From Thermoleophilia bacterium (GTDB lineage Bacteria; Actinomycetota; Thermoleophilia; Gaiellales; Gaiellaceae), in the NCBI GenBank assembly GCA_025936595.1, contig JAICTB010000002.1, positions 1-32,665 on the forward strand: a stretch of 32,665 nt of DNA, written 5' to 3'. Below, one piece after another: positions 26,333 to 32,665 of the stretch. The notes beneath the pieces are model-generated. The model was not told the DNA's origin. It made no database searches and saw nothing but the letters and a program-made list of their open reading frames with translations. A program made the position numbers and the translations under genes. The number at the start of each line of letters is the position of its first letter. Positions within the stretch are counted from its first letter, which is position 1.

Positions 26333-27565
26333 GTGGCGAACCTCGGCGTCATCCGCGGCGGTGCCCTCTACGTCGGCGCGCTGGTCGGCCCCGGCCTGCT
26401 GCTCGTACCCGCGCTCGCAGCCCAGGCGGCCGGCGCGGCGTCGATCGTCGCGTGGGGCGCCCTGCTCGTCCTCTCTGCGCCGCTCGCCGTCACCTTCGCC
26501 GCGCTCGGCGTGCGCCACCCCGTCGCAGGCGGCGTCTCGGCCTACGTCCGCGAAGGGCTCGGCGACGATGCCGCGGCCGTCACCGGCGGCTGGTTCCTCG
26601 CCGCGGTCGCACTCGGCGCGCCGGCGGTCTCGCTCATCGGCGGCTACTACGTCGCCGATCTCACCGGCTCCGGCACTCCGGTCGCCGCGGCCGTCGGCCT
26701 CGCGATGTTCGCCGCCGTGCTCGCCGCGAACCTCTTCGGCGTGCGCGTCTCGTCCGGCTTCCAGCTCGCGCTCTCGTCGGCGCTGATCGTCGTCGTTGCC
26801 GTGGCGGTCGTCGTCGCGCTGCCGTCGCGCGGCGGGGACAACTGGTCGCCGTTCGCCCCGCACGGCTGGTGGGCGATCGGCACCTCGGCCAACATCCTCG
26901 TCTGGCTGTTCGTCGGCTGGGAGGCGGTCGCCCAGCTCGCCGGCGAGTTTCGCCGGCCGGGCGTCGACCTGCCGCGGGCCGCTGCGCTCGCGTTCGGCGT
27001 CGTGACGATCCTCTACGGCGGCGTCGCGGTCGCGACGATCGGCGTCACGGCCGGTACGCACTCGCGCGTGCCGCTCGCCGACCTCATCTCCGTCGGGTTC
27101 GGCCGCGCCGGGCGCGACGCGACGGCGGTGCTCGCGGTCGCGCTCACGATGGGGACGATGAACGTCTACCTCGCCGGCACGGCGAAGCTGACCGCGGCGC
27201 TCGCCGCCGAGGGTGCGCTGCCGCTCTGGTTCGCCGGCGGCCGCGAGCGCTCGATCCCGCGCCGCCCGCTGCTCGTCTACGCGCCTGTCGTCTTCGCCGT
27301 CATCGCCGTCGTGCTCGCGGGGGTCGGGACGACGTCGGAGTTGATCCGCGCGACGTCCGCCTGCTTCATCGCCGTCTACGTGATCGCGCTGCTCTCTGCG
27401 GTACGCATCCTCGACGGGCCGGTGCGCGCCGCCGCCGCCGTCTCGCTCGTGCTCTCCGGACTCGTCGCCGTCTTCTCCGCCGCGTATCTCGCCGTCCCGG
27501 TGGTCGCCGGCGTGCTCGCGTTCGCGCTCCGGCGCCGGCTCCAGCCTCGCGCCGTCGCGGTGTAG
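26333..27565 (+). CDS. APC-superfamily amino acid permease
   Basis: 410 aa, GTG start; GALYVGALVGPGLLLVPALAAQAAGAASIVAW and about 11-12 TM segments. Confidence 0.9.
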   Translation: MANLGVIRGGALYVGALVGPGLLLVPALAAQAAGAASIVAWGALLVLSAPLAVTFAALGVRHPVAGGVSAYVREGLGDDAAAVTGGWFLAAVALGAPAVSLIGGYYVADLTGSGTPVAAAVGLAMFAAVLAANLFGVRVSSGFQLALSSALIVVVAVAVVVALPSRGGDNWSPFAPHGWWAIGTSANILVWLFVGWEAVAQLAGEFRRPGVDLPRAAALAFGVVTILYGGVAVATIGVTAGTHSRVPLADLISVGFGRAGRDATAVLAVALTMGTMNVYLAGTAKLTAALAAEGALPLWFAGGRERSIPRRPLLVYAPVVFAVIAVVLAGVGTTSELIRATSACFIAVYVIALLSAVRILDGPVRAAAAVSLVLSGLVAVFSAAYLAVPVVAGVLAFALRRRLQPRAVAV

Positions 27566-27574
27566 CGTCGGGCC

Positions 27575-27955
27575 GTGCACGAGACGCGCATCCAGACACG
27601 CTGGACCGACTTCGACGCGCTCGGCCACCTCACGCACGTCGCCTACCCCGTGCTCCTCGACGAGGCGCGCGACTCGTTCCTCGCGAGCAGGATCGGCTCG
27701 TTCGCCGAGTGGCCGTCGGTGATCGTGCACCTCTCGGTCGACTACAAGCGGGAGATCGCGCACCCTGCGCCCGAGCTCGTGGTGCGTACGCGGGTCGCCG
27801 AGTTGGGGCGGACGAGCGTGACGTTTGAGCAAGAGGTCGTCGGCCCGGACGGCGCCGTCGCGGCGAGCTCGCGCTCGGTGCTCGTCGCCTGGGACGCCGG
27901 CGCGCGGGGCGCGCGCTCGATCGCGGACGACGAGCGCGCGAAGCTTGTCGGCTAG
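27575..27955 (+). CDS. Acyl-CoA thioesterase (4HBT hotdog fold)
   Basis: 126 aa; RIQTRWTDFDALGHLTHVAYPVLLDEARDSFL matches the 4HBT pattern xxRWxDxDxxGHxxxxxYxxxxxEAR. Confidence 0.88.
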   Translation: MHETRIQTRWTDFDALGHLTHVAYPVLLDEARDSFLASRIGSFAEWPSVIVHLSVDYKREIAHPAPELVVRTRVAELGRTSVTFEQEVVGPDGAVAASSRSVLVAWDAGARGARSIADDERAKLVG

Positions 27956-29043
27956 ACCGCGACGCGGACTTCGCCCCCGACGAAGACGCGCTCGATCTCG
28001 ATGCGGTCGTTCAGGACGACGATGTCCGCCGGCGCACCGATGTCCAGCCGGCCGAGCTCCGGATCGCCGAGCACACGTGCCGGCGTGGACGTCGCGGCCT
28101 CGAGCGCGTCCTCGATCGGCACGCCGAGGTCGTGCAGGTTCCGCACCGCCTCGATCATCGTCAGCACACTGCCCGCGAGCACGCCGTCGGGACCGCGCAC
28201 GGTTCCCTCGCTCACGTGCACGTCGAGGTTGCCGAGGCTGTACGAGCCGTCCGCGACGCCGGCGCCCGTGATCGCGTCGGTGACGAGTGCGAGCCGGCCG
28301 CGCGCCGCGCGCGCGGCGACGAGGACGGTCTCCGGCGCGAGATGGATGCCGTCGACGATCACGGAGACCACGACGTCGTCGCGTGCGAGCGCCGCACCGA
28401 TGATGCCAGGATCGCGGTGCAGGAACGGTCGCATCGCGTTGAAGAGGTGAGTAACGCTGCGCGCGCCGCGGTCGAAGGCGGCGTTCGCCTGCGCAGCCGT
28501 CGCGTCGCTGTGCCCGAGTGAGACGGCGACGCCACGCTCGAGCAGCCGGTCGATCAACTGCTCCGCACCCGCAAGCTCCGGCGCGAGCGTCATCAGGCGG
28601 ACCGGCCCCGCATCGAGCAACCGCTCGAGCAGCGCCGCGTCGGGGTCGCGCCGCGACGACGCCTCGTGCGTGCCGAGCCGGTTGGGCGAGAGGAAAGGCC
28701 CCTCGAGGTGCATGCCGAGGATCCGCGGTCTCGCCTCGCCCACCGGCACCTCGCGCATCGCCGCGAGGAGTTGCTGTTCGGGGCTCGTGATCAGCGTCGG
28801 GAGGTACGCCGTCACACCAGTCTCGAGCAGCGCCTCCCCGGCGCGGCGATAGCCGGCGACGTCGGCGTCGAGGAAGTCGACGCCGCCGAAGCCGTTCACC
28901 TGGAGATCGACGAAGCCGGGCACGGCAATGCCGCGGCCGCCGGGCGACGAGACCGCGACGGCGACGACCCGGCCGTCCTTCACCTCGACGTCGCCGGCGA
29001 CGAGCAGGCCGTCGACGAGCGCCGCTTCGACTCCGAGTTTCAT
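27952..29043 (-). CDS. nagA: N-acetylglucosamine-6-phosphate deacetylase
   Basis: 363 aa; PGFVDLQVNGFGGVDF, GMHLEGPFLSPNRLGTHEAS, SLGHSDATAAQ, VTHLFNAMRPFLHRDPGIIGAAL, LVTDAITGAG. Confidence 0.95.
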   Translation of the reverse strand: MKLGVEAALVDGLLVAGDVEVKDGRVVAVAVSSPGGRGIAVPGFVDLQVNGFGGVDFLDADVAGYRRAGEALLETGVTAYLPTLITSPEQQLLAAMREVPVGEARPRILGMHLEGPFLSPNRLGTHEASSRRDPDAALLERLLDAGPVRLMTLAPELAGAEQLIDRLLERGVAVSLGHSDATAAQANAAFDRGARSVTHLFNAMRPFLHRDPGIIGAALARDDVVVSVIVDGIHLAPETVLVAARAARGRLALVTDAITGAGVADGSYSLGNLDVHVSEGTVRGPDGVLAGSVLTMIEAVRNLHDLGVPIEDALEAATSTPARVLGDPELGRLDIGAPADIVVLNDRIEIERVFVGGEVRVAV

Positions 29044-29059
29044 CGCGCCAGTCTAGAAG

Positions 29060-29070
29060 TGGTCCTACCC
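29060..29070. promoter_or_regulatory. Weak DasR/dre-like site (TGGTCCTACCC)
   Basis: Partial match to the TGGTCTAGACCA-type palindrome, just upstream of nagA. Confidence 0.3.
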
Positions 29071-29072
29071 GT

Positions 29073-29084
29073 TGGTCAATACCA
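29073..29084. promoter_or_regulatory. DasR/dre-like operator (TGGTCAATACCA)
   Basis: Near-palindrome with TGGT/ACCA half-sites in the nagA-ABC divergent intergenic region. Confidence 0.6.
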
Positions 29085-29127
29085 GTAATCCAATTCGTGG
29101 CGAGAGCGGGCTTGTATCCGCCCGAGC

Positions 29128-29139
29128 TGGTCTATACCA
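29128..29139. promoter_or_regulatory. DasR/dre-like operator (TGGTCTATACCA)
   Basis: Close to the TGGTCTAGACCA consensus; 10 nt upstream of the ABC ATPase start. Confidence 0.65.
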
Positions 29140-29148
29140 TCGCACGCG

Positions 29149-30303
29149 ATGGCGGAGATCCGGCTCGACCAGGTGACGAAGGCGTTCGGCTCGGTCACGG
29201 CCGTGGACGACGTCTCCGTGACGATCGCCGACGGCGAATTCCTCGTCCTCGTCGGGCCGTCCGGCTGCGGCAAGTCGACCCTGCTGCGGATGATCGCCGG
29301 CCTCGAACAGGCGACCGCGGGCGCGATCTGGATCGGCGAGCGAGACGTCACCGAGCTGCCGCCGCGGAGCCGCGACGTCGCAATGGTCTTCCAGACGTAC
29401 GCCCTCTATCCACACATGACGGTGCGCCAGAACATGGGCTACGGGCTGAAGGCGCGACGCACGCCGAAGCCCGAGATTGCGCGGCGCGTCGACGACGTCG
29501 CCGAGCTGCTCGGGATGAGCGATCTCCTCGACCGCCGGCCGGCGCAGCTCTCGGGCGGCCAACGCCAGCGGGTGGCGATGGGCCGCGCGATCGTGCGCCA
29601 GCCGCAGGCGTTCCTGCTCGACGAGCCGCTCTCGAATCTCGATGCGAAGCTGCGCGTCGGCATGCGCGCGTCGCTCGCACAGCTGCACCAGCGACTCGGC
29701 GTGACGACCGTCTACGTCACGCACGACCAGACAGAGGCGATGACGCTCGGCCAGCGCGTTGCCGTGATGCGGGACGGGCGCATCCTCCAGTGCGACCGGC
29801 CGCAGGCGCTCTACGGACGGCCGGAAAATCTCTTCATCGCGGCCTTCATCGGCTCGCCGGCGATGAACCTCGTCGAGGCTGCGATCGAGGGCGACACCGT
29901 GCGCTTCGGGCAGTACCGCATCCCGCTCGCGACTCGGCCTGACGCCGGGCGGGTCGTGCTCGGGATCCGGCCCGAGAGCTTCGAGGACGCGGCCTTCGCG
30001 CCGGGCCGTCCCACGATCTCCGTTCACGTGGAGGTGCTCGAGGAGCTCGGCTCGGATGCGCACGTCTTCTTCCACGTCGACGCGCCACCGAAGACCGCCG
30101 AGGTGCTGGAATCGGCTTCGGAAGGCGGTTTGCTGGCCGCCGACCGGGCACTCTTCACGGCCCGCGTCGACGCGCGCACCGCCGCCCGCGTGGGCGGCAC
30201 GCTCGCGCTCGCGGTCGACCCGGCGCGCTTCCACTTCTTCGACCCCGAGACGGGAGACCGGCTCGAGGCCGCCGCCGCTCCACAGCTCGTGGGCGCTCGT
30301 TGA
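29149..30303 (+). CDS. Sugar ABC transporter ATP-binding protein (UgpC/MsiK type)
   Basis: 384 aa; GPSGCGKSTLLRMIAG, LSGGQRQRVAMGRAIVRQPQAFLLDEPLSNLDAKLR, YVTHDQTEAMTLG, C-terminal TOBE region. Confidence 0.95.
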   Translation: MAEIRLDQVTKAFGSVTAVDDVSVTIADGEFLVLVGPSGCGKSTLLRMIAGLEQATAGAIWIGERDVTELPPRSRDVAMVFQTYALYPHMTVRQNMGYGLKARRTPKPEIARRVDDVAELLGMSDLLDRRPAQLSGGQRQRVAMGRAIVRQPQAFLLDEPLSNLDAKLRVGMRASLAQLHQRLGVTTVYVTHDQTEAMTLGQRVAVMRDGRILQCDRPQALYGRPENLFIAAFIGSPAMNLVEAAIEGDTVRFGQYRIPLATRPDAGRVVLGIRPESFEDAAFAPGRPTISVHVEVLEELGSDAHVFFHVDAPPKTAEVLESASEGGLLAADRALFTARVDARTAARVGGTLALAVDPARFHFFDPETGDRLEAAAAPQLVGAR

Positions 30304-31043
30304 CGAAGCAGCGCGAGACACGCGAGCGCGTGCTCGAGCTGATCGAGCCGCTCAGCGTCGGCGACGCGATCCCGTCGGAGCGCCAGCTCGGCATCGACCT
30401 CGGCGTCTCCCGCCTGACGGTGCGCGCCGCCCTCGACGAGCTCGTGCGCGAGGGCTACCTCGTCCGCCGCCGCGGCGCCGGCACCTTCGTCGCCGAGCCC
30501 AAGGTCGCAAAGGGCATCGACATCACGTCGTTCAGCGACGACATGCGCGCCCGCGGCCTCAACCCCGGCAGCCGCACGCTCGACCTGCGCGACATCCCGG
30601 CGGGGGCGCGGCTCGGCCGCATCCTGCACGTCTCGCCGTCGGAGAGGATCGTCGCGATCAAGCGACTCCGGCTCGCCGACGGTGAGCCGATGGCGATCGA
30701 GCTCCTACACGTTCGCGGCTCGCTCGTCCCCGGGCTCACCGGCCGCGACCTGGAGGAGAACTCGTTCTACGACCTGCTCGCGAGCCGCTACGAGATCTCG
30801 ATCGTCGGCGGCACGCAGACGGTCGAGCCGACGGTGACGAACGACGAGGAGTCGGCGGCGCTCGGCGTTCCCCTCCATTCGCCGGCGCTCCTCTTCGAGC
30901 GGGTGACGCGGTCTTCCGACGGCGACGTCGTCGAGTACACGAGCTCGACCTACCGGGGCGACCGCTACCGGCTCGTCACGGAGATCGGCCTCGGCGGCAA
31001 GCCGCTCCAGCCGCTCAGCGTGGCCGGACTGGACCAGTTCTGA
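30300..31043 (+). CDS. GntR-family regulator, HutC/UTRA subfamily (DasR-like)
   Basis: 247 aa, TTG start overlapping the ABC stop; DAIPSERQLGIDLGVSRLTVRAALDELVREGYLVRRRGAGTFVAEPK plus UTRA-type effector domain. Confidence 0.93.
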   Translation: MTKQRETRERVLELIEPLSVGDAIPSERQLGIDLGVSRLTVRAALDELVREGYLVRRRGAGTFVAEPKVAKGIDITSFSDDMRARGLNPGSRTLDLRDIPAGARLGRILHVSPSERIVAIKRLRLADGEPMAIELLHVRGSLVPGLTGRDLEENSFYDLLASRYEISIVGGTQTVEPTVTNDEESAALGVPLHSPALLFERVTRSSDGDVVEYTSSTYRGDRYRLVTEIGLGGKPLQPLSVAGLDQF

Positions 31044-31046
31044 GAT

Positions 31047-31058
31047 TGGTATTGACTT
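31047..31058. promoter_or_regulatory. Weak dre-like half-site (TGGTATTGACTT)
   Basis: TGGTATTGAC equals 10 nt of the reverse complement of the 29073-29084 site. Confidence 0.35.
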
Positions 31059-31097
31059 CTCTGTGACCACTGTGAGACTATCCGCCGGAATGGGAAG

Positions 31098-31109
31098 TGG
31101 TCTGTACCA
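31098..31109. promoter_or_regulatory. DasR/dre-like operator (TGGTCTGTACCA)
   Basis: Palindromic match upstream of the sugar-binding-protein gene. Confidence 0.6.
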
Positions 31110-31166
31110 AATTCGCGGCGCCGTCGCTCTTTCCGAGCCGGGCCGCCTGACTCTGGGGGCATCCAG

Positions 31167-32411
31167 GTGAAGAGACGCAGCATCGTCGCGCTCTCGATTG
31201 TCGCCGTGACGGCGGCAGCGGTCATGGCCGCGACGTCGGGAGCGGCAACCAGGCACGCGACGGCCAACAGCATCACCGTCTGGCTTCAGGTCGACGCACA
31301 GTCCGGCTGGCCGGACCTCGTCGCCTCTACGAACCAGAAGTTCCAGTCCGACCATCCCGGCACCACGGTGAGCGTGCAGTACCAGAACTGGGGCGACCAC
31401 CTGCAGAAGTTCGACGCGACGCTCGCCGGCGGCGGCGGGCCCGACGTGATCGAGATGGGCAACACCGAGATGACGAAGTACATGGCGGCCGGTGCGTTCG
31501 CGTCGCTCGACCGCTCGTCGTTCGACAACTCGGCGTCGTGGCTGAAGGGCCTCGCCGCATCCGGGGCGTTCGGCGGCAAGACCTACGGCGTGCCGTACTA
31601 CGCAGGCTCGCGCGTCGTCACCTACCGTACCGACCTGTTCAAGAAGGCGGGCATCAGGAAGCTGCCGACGACGACGGCCGCGTACATGGCCGACGCGAAG
31701 CGGCTGCTTGCGAAGAACCCGAAGAAGGGCTTCTCGCCGATCTACATCGCGGGCACCGACTGGTACGTCGCGATGGGCTTCGTCTTCGACTACGGCGGCG
31801 GGATCGCGCAGCAGATCAGCGGCAAGTGGAAGGGCCTCCTCGACTCGAAGAAGTCGATCGCCGGCCTGACCGCGTTCAGGAACTTCTACCTCGCGACCTC
31901 GCGGGCGTCGAAGACGACGGACGAGACGCATCCGAACCCGTACGACGTGTACGCACAGGGCCAGGCCGCGTCGATGATCGGCCCGAGCTGGTTCACCTGC
32001 TGCGTCGGGAAGGCCTACACGGGCTCGACCGCGCAGTTCGTGATGCCCGGTCACGTGAAGGGCCAGGCGATCCCGGGCTTCCTCGGCGGCTCCGATCTCG
32101 CCGTTCCCGCGACCTCGAACTCGAAGTCGCTCGCCGCCGACTGGATCAAGGACTTCACCTCGACGAGTGCGGAGAAGACCCTCCAGGCGAAGGGCAACAT
32201 CCCGAACGCGACCAACCTGCTCGGCTCGAGCGTCAACGAGCGCGCGGCCGCCCGGAGCTGGTTCGTCCCGACGGCGAAGCACTGGGTCGACGTCGAGAAC
32301 GGCAACATCCTCCGCAACATGCTGGCGCAGATCCTCACGAACAAGCTGTCGATCAGGCAGGCAGCGTCGTCCGCCAGCGACAACATCGCGTCGGTGCTGA
32401 ACCAGCCGTAA
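31167..32411 (+). CDS. Extracellular sugar-binding protein of ABC transporter
   Basis: 414 aa, GTG start, signal peptide; ITVWLQVDAQSGWPDLVASTNQKFQSDHPGTTVSVQYQNWGDHLQKFDATLAGGGGPDVIEMGNTEMTKYMAAGAFASLD is typical of family 1 SBPs. Confidence 0.93.
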   Translation: MKRRSIVALSIVAVTAAAVMAATSGAATRHATANSITVWLQVDAQSGWPDLVASTNQKFQSDHPGTTVSVQYQNWGDHLQKFDATLAGGGGPDVIEMGNTEMTKYMAAGAFASLDRSSFDNSASWLKGLAASGAFGGKTYGVPYYAGSRVVTYRTDLFKKAGIRKLPTTTAAYMADAKRLLAKNPKKGFSPIYIAGTDWYVAMGFVFDYGGGIAQQISGKWKGLLDSKKSIAGLTAFRNFYLATSRASKTTDETHPNPYDVYAQGQAASMIGPSWFTCCVGKAYTGSTAQFVMPGHVKGQAIPGFLGGSDLAVPATSNSKSLAADWIKDFTSTSAEKTLQAKGNIPNATNLLGSSVNERAAARSWFVPTAKHWVDVENGNILRNMLAQILTNKLSIRQAASSASDNIASVLNQP

Positions 32412-32432
32412 CGCGTGCAGGAAAGCAGTCCC

Positions 32433-32665
32433 ATGGCTGTCGCCGCCGAGACCATGATCGACCGGTCTCGGCGGCGCCGCCGTTTCGGGGGGCGTGCGCT
32501 GCGCGCATCGATCCCCTACGGGCTGATCGCGCCGGTCGTCGTCGTGACCGCCGTCATCCTCGGCTATCCGATCTACTGGCTCGTCAAGCTCTCGACGCAG
32601 CAGTACGGCCTGTTCGAGCTGATCCGGCACAAGGGCATCGGCGTCGGCCTGCGCAACTACCACTC
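32433..32665 (+). CDS. Sugar ABC transporter permease, N-terminal part (truncated by window)
   Basis: MAVAAETMIDRSRRRRRFGGRALRASIPYGLIAPVVVVTAVILGYPIYWLVKLSTQQYGLFELIRHKGIGVGLRNYH...; basic N-terminus then first TM, as in MalF-type permeases. Confidence 0.85.
   Translation, partial: MAVAAETMIDRSRRRRRFGGRALRASIPYGLIAPVVVVTAVILGYPIYWLVKLSTQQYGLFELIRHKGIGVGLRNYH

Noticed and set aside
26156-27832. 558-aa minus-strand ORF
   Set aside because: Antisense to the APC permease; RDE-rich artefact.
30705-32663. 652-aa minus-strand ORF
   Set aside because: Antisense to GntR, SBP and permease genes; no motifs.

Overview
High-GC, actinobacterial-looking chromosomal window (codon usage and gene content suggest a Thermoleophilia-like organism; this is inference). 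Left third (1-12.3 kb), ordinary core or accessory genes: the 3' end of a divergent IF-1, MutS2, an EamA transporter, two tandem cold-shock-domain genes, a PAP2 phosphatase, a polytopic membrane protein resembling a glycosyltransferase, a patatin-like phospholipase next to an uncharacterised membrane protein, and a NarL-type two-component pair. Middle (12.4-24.5 kb), the most interesting part: a 12 kb segment bounded by a 19-bp direct repeat of the 3' part of a tRNA-Arg(CCT) gene. It carries a zinc-ribbon/class III cyclase/ATPase/TPR protein, a stand-alone LuxR-type HTH, two uncharacterised secreted proteins, a SARP (BTAD) regulator with what looks like a degenerate cyclase domain plus an NB-ARC-like ATPase, two small orphan proteins, about 0.9 kb of apparently non-coding DNA with two nested hairpin structures, and a large serine recombinase. 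The last 11 codons and stop of the recombinase lie inside the tRNA gene. Right third (24.5-32.7 kb): an L,D-transpeptidase, a 165-bp MITE-like element with perfect 19-bp terminal inverted repeats, an APC permease, a thioesterase, and a GlcNAc/chitooligosaccharide-type locus (nagA, ABC ATPase, GntR regulator, sugar-binding protein, permease) with several DasR-like operator palindromes. All calls were made by reading the sequence; no database search was run.
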